The translations under genes were made by a program, and so were the position numbers. The notes beneath the pieces are model-generated. The model was not told the origin of the DNA, made no database searches, and saw only the letters and a list, made by a program, of their open reading frames with translations. From assembly GCF_900167445.1 (NCBI RefSeq), contig NZ_FUZT01000003.1:62001-126000 (forward strand): 64,000 bases of DNA. Reading direction: 5' to 3'. Source of the stretch: Maledivibacter halophilus (GTDB taxonomy: Bacteria; Bacillota; Clostridia; Peptostreptococcales; Caminicellaceae). Of the stretch, positions 38,732 to 46,032 are shown piece by piece; the stretch's first letter is position 1; every line of letters begins with the position of its first letter.

Positions 38732-40546
38732 TTATTTTACTGGGTCTAATATCTCAAAATTTTCTACATCTATTAGGCCCCTATCAGTAATCTTCCATTT
38801 AGGACTAGTTGACAGAGCAAGGAATGATAAGTGCATGAATGGAGCATGAACCTTACATCCTAATTGATTCTTAGCTGTGTTCTCTAATTCATTTATTTTT
38901 TTACTCACTTCACTGCCTGTAAGTTCGTCGGTTATTAGACCGCCTACGGGTAATCTGAGTTGGCCTAGTATTCTACCCCTATCTGCGATAGCTAGGCCGC
39001 CGCCCATTTCTATAACCCTATTTACTGCTAAAGTCATGTCCTCCAAATTTGTACCAACTACTATTATGTTATGGGTATCATGGGCAATACTTTCTGCAAA
39101 GGCACCACTATTAAGTCCAAATCCCTTAACAAAGGCCTTTCCAATATTACCATTTCTTCCATATCTTTCAATGCAAGCAATTTCAAGAACATCCCCTGAG
39201 GTATCCGGTAGAACTATACCATTTTGTACCCTTAAATCAAACTCAAGGCTGCCCGATAGATTCTGATCAGGTATAAGCTCTAGGCATCTAACAGTGGCTC
39301 TACTTCCAGAAGCTTTTATCTCAAGGTCATCCTTTGAAATCGGCCCTCTTTTAACTGAGTTTTTAACTGTGTCTGGGTATACATACTGAGGTATATCTAC
39401 AACCATTTGTCCCCTGGCTGCTACTAAATTTCCCTCTATAAATACTGCATCAACAATCATATTATTTAAATCACTTATTATGGCAATATCGGCAAGTTTA
39501 CCAGGTCCTAAAACACCTCTATCCTCAAGTCCAAAATATGTAGCAGGATTTATAGTAACCATTTGTATTGCCTCTACTGGATCTACTCCCTGGGCTATGG
39601 TCCTCTTAACAATTTCATTCATATGACCTAGCTTTTCTAAATCCTCTGCCACCATATCGTCGGTTGCAAGTATTGCCCTTCTAGAGTCTAAGCCTTCCTC
39701 AGTTACGGCCCTTATGCACTCAGCCATATTCCTTTGGGTAGACCCTTCCCTCATGAAAACATATACACCCTGTCTAAGCTTCTCAACACATTCTTCCTTA
39801 GTCGTGGTTTCATGACATGAGCATCTACCTCCTGTTGAAATAATATGGGCTGCAAGCTCATTTCCAAATAACTCCGGTGCATTTCCATCAACAACCTTTC
39901 CTATACTTCTTGCGTAGGCCGTTGAAGCAACTAGATCAGTTATTATTTCAGGAGTATTTCTATATACATGTTTAGCGTTACTAAAACCCTGAAGCTCTCC
40001 GATTCCAATTATGTTTTTATAATTCAGCATTTCCTCCATATCCTTGGAGCTAATATCTACTCCTGCAGTTTCAAGCTGTGGACAATCTGGAGTTAAGGCA
40101 GGCACTACTAAGTGTACATGATTTGGTGTTACATCAGCCTCATCGGCCATTGCTAACATTCCTACAGAACCTAAGGCATTCCCTATTTCATGGGGATCAG
40201 CCACTAAAGTTGTAGTTCCTGAAGGTATAGATAGCCTTGAAAACTCTGAAATAGTTAACATACTGCTTTCAAAATGCATATGAGAGTCTATAAAACCTGG
40301 TGCCATATATTTTCCATTTACATCTATAAGCAGAGTTTCATTACCAATAAGCTTTTCAGAGTCTCCAACAACTAATATGTGTTTCCCCTTAATTGCTAGG
40401 TCAGCTCTATATACTTCTCTAGTTATTACATTGATTACATTCCCACCATGTAAAACTATATCTGCATGCTTCATATCAGACATTAGTACATCTATAAGCT
40501 CTCTATATTCCATTGCTTTTTTTATAATATCTGGCTTCACTCCCAT
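38732..40546 (-). CDS. ade: Adenine deaminase (second copy, BMC-adjacent)
   Basis: A second adenine deaminase of about 604 residues. Metal-site motifs: FIDSHMHFESSML, TTTLVADPHEIGNALG, and SGAFAESIAHDTHNIIVVG. The ATG at 40546 follows AGGAAGG and the sequence then begins MGVKPDIIKKAMEYREL, the usual Ade N-terminus; the longer frame overlaps the BMC-P gene. Its position just after the shell genes suggests it could be enzyme cargo or serve the compartment, but there is no clear added targeting peptide. It is diverged from the copy at 30387. Confidence 0.93.
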   Translation of the reverse strand: MGVKPDIIKKAMEYRELIDVLMSDMKHADIVLHGGNVINVITREVYRADLAIKGKHILVVGDSEKLIGNETLLIDVNGKYMAPGFIDSHMHFESSMLTISEFSRLSIPSGTTTLVADPHEIGNALGSVGMLAMADEADVTPNHVHLVVPALTPDCPQLETAGVDISSKDMEEMLNYKNIIGIGELQGFSNAKHVYRNTPEIITDLVASTAYARSIGKVVDGNAPELFGNELAAHIISTGGRCSCHETTTKEECVEKLRQGVYVFMREGSTQRNMAECIRAVTEEGLDSRRAILATDDMVAEDLEKLGHMNEIVKRTIAQGVDPVEAIQMVTINPATYFGLEDRGVLGPGKLADIAIISDLNNMIVDAVFIEGNLVAARGQMVVDIPQYVYPDTVKNSVKRGPISKDDLEIKASGSRATVRCLELIPDQNLSGSLEFDLRVQNGIVLPDTSGDVLEIACIERYGRNGNIGKAFVKGFGLNSGAFAESIAHDTHNIIVVGTNLEDMTLAVNRVIEMGGGLAIADRGRILGQLRLPVGGLITDELTGSEVSKKINELENTAKNQLGCKVHAPFMHLSFLALSTSPKWKITDRGLIDVENFEILDPVK

Positions 40547-40556
40547 CACCGCCTTC

Positions 40557-40844
40557 CTATTTCTTTTCAAATACATCTAAATATATATCAACGTTATCTA
40601 TAATCCCAATAATGGCTGCATCAATAGGTGCATCAAGTTTTCTAGCTGCATATCTGGCTGCGGTTCCCTTGGTGTATATTACATATTCACCAATACCTGC
40701 ACCAACCGTATCCACAGTAATTATTGGATCCCCCATAGGGTTTTTATTAATATTTAGGGGCTGAGTGAATAATAGCTTACACCCAATAAGCTTCTCATCT
40801 TTTCTTGTAGCTACAACAGTCCCAATTACCATTCCTGTATACAT
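40557..40844 (-). CDS. BMC-P shell vertex protein (EutN/CcmL family)
   Basis: A 95-residue protein expected to form pentamers that close the corners of the microcompartment. Seen: MYTGMVIGTVVATRKDEKLI, DTVGAGIGEYVIYTKGTAAR and AAIIGIIDNVDIYL, the conserved strands of the EutN/CcmL barrel. AAAGGAGTG precedes the ATG. It is the only vertex gene in the window, which is enough to close a shell. Confidence 0.95.
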   Translation of the reverse strand: MYTGMVIGTVVATRKDEKLIGCKLLFTQPLNINKNPMGDPIITVDTVGAGIGEYVIYTKGTAARYAARKLDAPIDAAIIGIIDNVDIYLDVFEKK

Positions 40845-40890
40845 AGGAACACTCCTTTATTCAGGTGAAGGATAATAGTTTACCTCTAAG

Positions 40891-41673
40891 TTAGCGTAGT
40901 ATTATTCTTATCTTATTTTCCTTCGCTACATCTTTGGCTAGAGGAGTTATAATGGTTCCTCTACTTACAGTAAATTCTCCTGTTTTTCCTACTAAATCTA
41001 GGATATCTCTTTCTGTTATGACCTTCTTTAAATCTGCTTTTTCTCTTTTGGCAAATTCATTTTTTCTATCTTCATATATACCTGTTTCTTTACCAATACA
41101 TGCTTGATAGTCATGTTCTTCAATTATTTTTACTCCAAATTCTTTTAGTATTTCCATATGACTATTCATCAAATCCAACATCTTCTTGCTCTTACAGGAC
41201 ATTTGCTTTCTTCCCCATGCTGAATTTTTATTGACAAACACCTTCTTACCAGCCCATAAAAGCTGCCATAACAGCATAGATATAAAGCTATCCTGTATTC
41301 CTACAGCTACCTTAGCTAGGGTATTTTGGGTTAAGGCAGGCACTAGGACTATATCCGAGGATTGCACTATTTCCAAGCACCTTTCCTTATCATGCTCAAA
41401 ATAAATCCTATGTGGACTAAGTAAACCGGTTATTCTTTCAACATCAATAACTTCCTCAGCATTTTTTGAAAAGCATAATGTCAGCAAACAGCCATTCTCT
41501 ATAAGCTTTTTGAGATTATCAAGGACTTTATCAATTTCTAGATTGCTTCCTGTAAACAATACTAAAATATTATCCTTTTCTACCTTAGAATATTTCTTAG
41601 GCTCTATGCTTTGATTATTTATTCTTGTGGTGATATCTCCAAGAACCTTAATTATCAAATCTTTATTAGACAT
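40891..41673 (-). CDS. BMC-associated flavoprotein-fold protein
   Basis: A 260-residue protein with a flavoprotein (UbiX/PPC-decarboxylase-like, PF02441 type) central domain: ILVLFTGSNLEIDKVLDNLK, SDIVLVPALTQNTLAKVAVG and LLWQLLWAGKKVFVN. The C-terminal GTIITPLAKDVAKENKIRII resembles a tail found in other BMC-locus proteins. The first 16 residues (SNKDLIIKVLGDITTRI) can form an amphipathic helix like BMC encapsulation peptides. Similar flavoproteins occur in several BMC types with unproven roles, possibly cofactor repair or redox. Exact function is unknown. Confidence 0.7.
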   Translation of the reverse strand: MSNKDLIIKVLGDITTRINNQSIEPKKYSKVEKDNILVLFTGSNLEIDKVLDNLKKLIENGCLLTLCFSKNAEEVIDVERITGLLSPHRIYFEHDKERCLEIVQSSDIVLVPALTQNTLAKVAVGIQDSFISMLLWQLLWAGKKVFVNKNSAWGRKQMSCKSKKMLDLMNSHMEILKEFGVKIIEEHDYQACIGKETGIYEDRKNEFAKREKADLKKVITERDILDLVGKTGEFTVSRGTIITPLAKDVAKENKIRIILR

Positions 41674-41720
41674 GAAAATATCTCCCTTTTACGAGTTAAA
41701 CGTTAAACGTTTAAACATCA

Positions 41721-41996
41721 TTATTCTTTATTTAATATAACTCTCTCTACTTCAGAATGTGGACGTGGGATTACATGTACAGAATGAAGTTCTCCTACGG
41801 ATCTTGCAGCTTCTGCTCCTGCGTCTGTAGCTGCTTTAACTGCACCTACATCTCCTCTTACCATAACTGTTACAAGTCCGAAACCTATCTTCTCATAGTT
41901 TACTATTGTTACATTTGCTGCCTTAACCATGGCATCAGCCGCCTCTATTGCCCCTACTAATCCTTTAGTTTCAACTAATCCTAACGCTTGACTCAT
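41721..41996 (-). CDS. BMC-H shell hexamer protein
   Basis: A 91-residue single-domain shell protein: [20 protein letters not shown], the pore region [20 protein letters not shown], and [12 protein letters not shown] at the C-terminus. Hexamers tile the facets. AGGAGG precedes the ATG. It has the most typical BMC-H sequence of the three here. Confidence 0.97.
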   Translation of the reverse strand: MSQALGLVETKGLVGAIEAADAMVKAANVTIVNYEKIGFGLVTVMVRGDVGAVKAATDAGAEAARSVGELHSVHVIPRPHSEVERVILNKE

Positions 41997-42042
41997 ATAA
42001 ATGACCTCCTATTTTTTTGTTTGTAATTTAAATTTTTGATTG

Positions 42043-42477
42043 TTATTTCTCTGAAACTTCCTTTAAATCTTGTATATCTGTCTCTTCTTGCTTAACTTCG
42101 TCTTTTTTTATAGATGCACTTTGTTTTTTTCTCGATACTGTTCGTTTCTTCTTTGGCCCACTCTTTTTCTTGTTGTCCTTTTTACTGTTTTCCTTGAACA
42201 TCTCAATTAGTCTATTCACATCTTCGTGGGGTCTTGGTATTACTTTAGATGCCAAAACTGTTCCCACTTTTCCAGCGGCACTAACTCCAGATTCAACTGC
42301 CGCCTGTACAGCTGCTACTTGACCAACTAAATGTATCGTTACACTTACTGATTTGCCTGCACCGATAACCTTTTCACATCCAATAAGTTCTACATCAGCC
42401 GTATCTGTAGCTGCATCCAGCGCTGCTGCCGCTGCAGATAGCCCTACTGTTTCTATAAGTCCAAGTGCTGCACCCAT
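42043..42477 (-). CDS. BMC-H shell protein with long Lys-rich C-terminal tail
   Basis: A 144-residue protein. Residues 1-92 are a BMC-H domain (LGLIETVGLSAAAAALDAAT, pore region CEKVIGAGKSVSVTIHLVG, VIPRPHEDVNRLI). The last 50 or so residues are very basic then acidic (KKSGPKKKRTVSRKKQSAS, then VKQEETDIQDLKEVSEK) and look disordered. The pore loop GAGKS differs from that of the neighbour. The tail may bind nucleic acid, cargo or the neighbouring 130-residue protein. GGAGGTG precedes the ATG. Confidence 0.93.
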   Translation of the reverse strand: MGAALGLIETVGLSAAAAALDAATDTADVELIGCEKVIGAGKSVSVTIHLVGQVAAVQAAVESGVSAAGKVGTVLASKVIPRPHEDVNRLIEMFKENSKKDNKKKSGPKKKRTVSRKKQSASIKKDEVKQEETDIQDLKEVSEK

Positions 42478-42499
42478 AAAGGCTTACACCTCCAAATCT

Positions 42500-42892
42500 C
42501 TATCTTTTCTTCCCAATGGAAGTTAAAGAAACCTTTGGAACTATATCTTCTAAACTGACTTTGTTAATTCTCCCTATATATGGCTCCTTGATTTTCTCAG
42601 TTCCTGAATCATTTTCTGTCCTATTCTGACCTATACTTTTACTAATAAGCTCCTCTAGTGTAATATGCTTACTTAAATTTTTACTTTCAATGTGTCTACT
42701 TACGTCAACCTTTCTTTTGGTTTCAGCTTGTGAATTCCTATTATTTTCCTTGTGTATAATATTCATTATCATATTTTTTTCTTTATCGCCTATATGCATC
42801 TTACTTCCTCCGGTACCGGTATTATTACCTTTGCCAAGGGTACATTTCTCTACTATGTTTTGCATAATTACTCTGGTTAACTGATTTGTCAT
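42500..42892 (-). CDS. Unrecognised 130-residue BMC-locus protein (possible cargo linker)
   Basis: I do not recognise this family. It is low in hydrophobic residues and seems mostly disordered, with three short amphipathic pieces: LTRVIMQNIVEKCTLG at the N-terminus, HITLEELISKSIG (76-88) and KVSLEDIVPKVSL (111-123); the last two share an I/V-S/T-L-E-E/D-L/I pattern. The N-terminal piece resembles BMC encapsulation peptides. Located between two BMC-H genes, it may link enzymes to the shell, as CsoS2 or CcmM-like scaffolds do in carboxysomes. The role is inference only. Confidence 0.7.
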   Translation of the reverse strand: MTNQLTRVIMQNIVEKCTLGKGNNTGTGGSKMHIGDKEKNMIMNIIHKENNRNSQAETKRKVDVSRHIESKNLSKHITLEELISKSIGQNRTENDSGTEKIKEPYIGRINKVSLEDIVPKVSLTSIGKKR

Positions 42893-42904
42893 TCTAACAC
42901 CCCA

Positions 42905-43174
42905 TTACTCGCCAAATAATTTGTCCAGTTCTTCATTTGGTCTAGGTATTACATTTACGGATATTACCTCAGCCATGTGCCCCGCAGTAGACTTTGCATT
43001 CTCAATTGCAGCCTTTACAGCCGCCACATCGCCTTCAATAATAACTGAAATTACTCCGGAACCCACTAAGTTAAAGTCCTTTATACTTACATCAGCAGTT
43101 TTAAGCATGGTGTCGACAGCTTGTATTGCTGCTACCTTACTTCTAATTTCAAAAAATCCAATTGCTTGCCTCAT
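42905..43174 (-). CDS. BMC-H shell hexamer protein
   Basis: An 89-residue shell protein: QAIGFFEIRSKVAAIQAVDT, the pore region LVGSGVISVIIEGDVAAVKA, and VNVIPRPNEELDKLFGE. The pore strand (GSGVIS) differs from the other two BMC-H proteins, so pores of different selectivity are possible. AAAGGGGG precedes the ATG. It abuts the UbiD gene, which ends one base upstream. Confidence 0.96.
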   Translation of the reverse strand: MRQAIGFFEIRSKVAAIQAVDTMLKTADVSIKDFNLVGSGVISVIIEGDVAAVKAAIENAKSTAGHMAEVISVNVIPRPNEELDKLFGE

Positions 43175-44536
43175 CTACATACCCCCTTTAAATTTGGGGA
43201 AGTACTTTTCTATATCAATCTTTTCATAACCAGGAATTATAGCCTTATTAAATTTTATTCCTGCTTCCCCCAGCGGTTTAGTAGCATCGATACCTACCTT
43301 GTCGGTAATCCCCCTAATATTATGAGAGGGATCTAATCCTGATCCATGTGCACCACTTACTACCACTATATCCTTAGATGCTTGAACTCTGGTGGCAAGG
43401 GCTCCTTCTATATCATCACCGTCAAATATATCAATATCTTTATCTACAACAATTACATGCTTCATATCCTTATTGCTGCCAAGTGCTCCTAGAATGACGC
43501 CCTTTCCATCCCCTTCCTGCTTTTTGTTAATTGAAACAATTCCATGAAATCTGCATCCCCCACCTATTGTCATATTTACATCCTTAATATCTGCAAACTT
43601 GCTGACATGCATATAAAGCTCAACTTCTCGCATCAGTCCATTGGAGAGATGTTCTTCTCTGCAAGGGAAGGAGACCTGAAAGATCGGATTATTTCTAAAC
43701 ATCACCGTTTTAACTTCTATAACAGGATGATTAGCTATATTACCGTAGTATCCCATCAGCTCGCCAAATGGCCCTTCAACCTCTTCTTTGCCATGGGGGA
43801 TAACTCCCTCAAATACTATCTCAGCGTGGGCAGGAACTTCCAAGTCAATTTGATGGCACTTAACAAGTTCTAAAGGTTCTCCCCTTAATGCACTATCTAC
43901 CTCGTATTTGTCCACACCATAGAGTTCACTACTAACTTGTGATGCTAAAAGAAACCCATAGTCATAACCTAATATAACTGCCACCTCAAGATCCTTCTTC
44001 TTAGCCTTTAGTTCCTGTAGCTGCCCTGTAAGCAACGGTGATGCTATTAATATGCTTAAGTTATCTCCTCTATTTACTTGAAGTCTTCGGATAGAAGTAT
44101 ATCGCTTTCCGGTTTCATGATCTTTGATTATTACAACACCTGCTGTGATAAAACTAGAAGAATCACTTTCATGAAACGTTGGTATAGGGAATAGCCGTGT
44201 AATATCTATATTTCTAGTAAGTATATTTTCCTTAACAGGACCATTATCCAATAGTTTAGTGCTCTGGGGATTTGCTATTGCATCCATGAACTTACAAATA
44301 CGCTGCTCATGGTTTGTATTTACCATATGGTAGAATATATCCCTATCTCCGAACATACCTCCTATAACCGATACATTACTTCCCTTTACATTGTTAAACA
44401 GTATTGGTTTTTTGTTGCTGAAGTGTTTAAGAACTGCTCCCAATTCAAACTTAGGATCAACTTGTCTTTCACATACTAAAAGTTTGCCACTCTTCCTTAA
44501 TTTCTCTAAATCAGCCCTTAACATTTGTCTTTCCAT
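43175..44536 (-). CDS. ubiD: UbiD-family prenylated-FMN decarboxylase
   Basis: A 453-residue member of the UbiD (de)carboxylase family, which uses prenylated FMN made by UbiX. Seen: the catalytic Arg in YTSIRRLQV and the conserved Glu in EGPFGELMGYYG, with family motifs FPCREEHLSNG and GGGCRFHGIVS. UbiD enzymes act on aromatic and heteroaromatic acids, including pyrrole and indole carboxylates. Next to BMC shell genes in a purine locus, 4-amino-5-imidazolecarboxylate is the natural candidate substrate. AGGAGTG precedes the ATG. Confidence 0.92.
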   Translation of the reverse strand: MERQMLRADLEKLRKSGKLLVCERQVDPKFELGAVLKHFSNKKPILFNNVKGSNVSVIGGMFGDRDIFYHMVNTNHEQRICKFMDAIANPQSTKLLDNGPVKENILTRNIDITRLFPIPTFHESDSSSFITAGVVIIKDHETGKRYTSIRRLQVNRGDNLSILIASPLLTGQLQELKAKKKDLEVAVILGYDYGFLLASQVSSELYGVDKYEVDSALRGEPLELVKCHQIDLEVPAHAEIVFEGVIPHGKEEVEGPFGELMGYYGNIANHPVIEVKTVMFRNNPIFQVSFPCREEHLSNGLMREVELYMHVSKFADIKDVNMTIGGGCRFHGIVSINKKQEGDGKGVILGALGSNKDMKHVIVVDKDIDIFDGDDIEGALATRVQASKDIVVVSGAHGSGLDPSHNIRGITDKVGIDATKPLGEAGIKFNKAIIPGYEKIDIEKYFPKFKGGM

Positions 44537-44577
44537 TTAATCACTCCTAAAGCAAAGGTGCCTTCGTCACTTTGTCA

Positions 44578-44729
44578 GTTACAAGTTCCATGTTGCAAGT
44601 TCCTAAGTCTTTTTTAGGGTCTTAAAACAAAACTCATTCTACTATTTTTCTATAATAGTTTAATGCTCCAAGCTACACCTGTCTTGTAAGATTCTTTTTC
44701 TTGGAACTTGTAACCTGCAACTTGAAACT
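44578..44729. repeat. AAGTTCC-type inverted repeat, family 2, copy 2
   Basis: TTACAAGTTCCATGTTGCAAG at the left faces TTGGAACTTGTAACCTGCAA at the right, with a T-rich middle. It separates the ubiD and ubiX genes. Confidence 0.6.
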
Positions 44730-44740
44730 CAGAAAATATC

Positions 44741-45307
44741 CTATTTCCATCTTTTAAATAGGTTTGTATCTATGCCTAGTTGGTCTAAGACTCTTCCAAC
44801 CATTATATTTACTAAGTCCCCTATTGTCTGAGGGTGATGATAGAAACCAGGGGATGCTGGAACTATTCTTACACCCATCCTGGCAAGTTTTAACATATTT
44901 TCAAGATGTATTACACTGAGAGGTGTTTCCCTAGTCACTAAAACCAGCTTTCTACCTTCTTTGATTGTTACATCTGCTGCCCTATGAATTAGATTTAAAC
45001 TCAAGCCCCCTGCAATAGCACCCAGGGTGTTCATTGAGCAAGGTATTATTATCATTCCATCGGTTTTGAATGAACCACTGGCAACAGGAGCTGCCAGATC
45101 ATCTATTTTATGGAAATAAGCTGCCATAGATTTTAGGTCATTAATTTCTATATCGCATTCATGCTTAGTAACGTATTCTCCCATCTTCGATACGATTAAA
45201 TGGGTTTCTATATCTAATTGTTCTAGAGCTTTGAGCAGCGCCACTCCATATAAGGAACAGCTTCCCCCTGTCACCCCAACTACTATCCTCATAGTTTTCG
45301 ACCCCAT
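44741..45307 (-). CDS. ubiX: UbiX-family flavin prenyltransferase
   Basis: A 188-residue enzyme that attaches dimethylallyl to FMN to make the UbiD cofactor. Seen: the FMN region VVGVTGGSCSLYGVALL, IIPCSMNTLGAIAGG, and the conserved NLIHRAADVTIKEGRKL and RETPLSVIHLENM. The first motif has TGGSCSLYG where many UbiX proteins have TGASGAxY. The ATG at 45307 follows the previous stop directly; an internal ATG at 45292 is an alternative start. It very probably serves the neighbouring UbiD. Confidence 0.92.
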   Translation of the reverse strand: MGSKTMRIVVGVTGGSCSLYGVALLKALEQLDIETHLIVSKMGEYVTKHECDIEINDLKSMAAYFHKIDDLAAPVASGSFKTDGMIIIPCSMNTLGAIAGGLSLNLIHRAADVTIKEGRKLVLVTRETPLSVIHLENMLKLARMGVRIVPASPGFYHHPQTIGDLVNIMVGRVLDQLGIDTNLFKRWK

Positions 45308-45910
45308 TTACTCAACTTTATTCTCTTGGTCTCCTCCACCTAGCCATGGGTCTTCACCTTTTTCCCATGCATCTATATACTCGTCAATAGTCATTACCTT
45401 AGTAAAGATACTTAAATCATTTAAGCCATATTGATGCATTTCTTCGGTTTTTGATGCACAAGCATCACTCAAAGTGATAACCTTATAGGCATTATATAAA
45501 GCGTCAGATGCCGTACTTCTTACACATACGTTTGTCCAAACCCCTGTAACTACTACTGTATCAATATTTTCTTCCCTTAAATAAAGATCAAGATCAGTGT
45601 GGGCAAAGGCACTGTGCCTTCTCTTAGGGATGGTATACTCATCTCCCTCGGGATAGAGATCCTTTATGAAGTCTGAACCCCATGTTCCCTTAACGGCGTG
45701 AACAGGTCTAACTCTAAAGTCTGCATCGTTTTTTCTATGGGCTTCTTGGATATGAACTAGATGGATATCATCGTCCTTTCTCCCTCTAACCCACTTAAAT
45801 AATCTTTGTAGATTAGGTACTATATCATCTCCACCTGGACACCTAAGTGGAGCTTTTTCTCCTATAAAGTCATTTAACATATCTATTACAACTATCGCAT
45901 GTCTTGGCAT
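45308..45910 (-). CDS. Isochorismatase-like cysteine hydrolase
   Basis: A 200-residue hydrolase of the isochorismatase/nicotinamidase/ureidoacrylate amidohydrolase superfamily. Catalytic residues seen: Asp in VVIDMLNDF, Lys in GSDFIKDLYPEGDEYTIPKR, and nucleophile Cys in VVTGVWTNVCVRSTASDA. The ATG at 45910 follows GGAGGG; the longer frame from 45937 starts upstream of the ribosome site. Relatives (RutB, N-carbamoylsarcosine amidase, biuret hydrolase) cut ureido groups, so 4-ureido-5-imidazolecarboxylate is a reasonable substrate here. Confidence 0.88.
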   Translation of the reverse strand: MPRHAIVVIDMLNDFIGEKAPLRCPGGDDIVPNLQRLFKWVRGRKDDDIHLVHIQEAHRKNDADFRVRPVHAVKGTWGSDFIKDLYPEGDEYTIPKRRHSAFAHTDLDLYLREENIDTVVVTGVWTNVCVRSTASDALYNAYKVITLSDACASKTEEMHQYGLNDLSIFTKVMTIDEYIDAWEKGEDPWLGGGDQENKVE

Positions 45911-45941
45911 TATGATTCCCTCCATTTTTTTATTCATAATA

Positions 45942-46028
45942 AACTACTACCTAGATCAAGACCCTTGAGCAGGATATATATGAAAACCCTATATCCCCCT
46001 ACTCAAAAGCCTATCTCAAACCTAGTAG
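45942..46028 (-). other. Possible structured intercistronic RNA
   Basis: In the minus-strand transcript, CTACTA at the 5' side can pair with TAGTAG at the 3' side, enclosing a strong inner hairpin TTGAG...GGATATA / TATATCC...CTCAA (about 45964-46007). It lies between the allantoinase-like and isochorismatase-like genes. It has no T-run, so a processing or stability role is more likely than termination. Confidence 0.4.
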
Positions 46029-46032
46029 CTAA

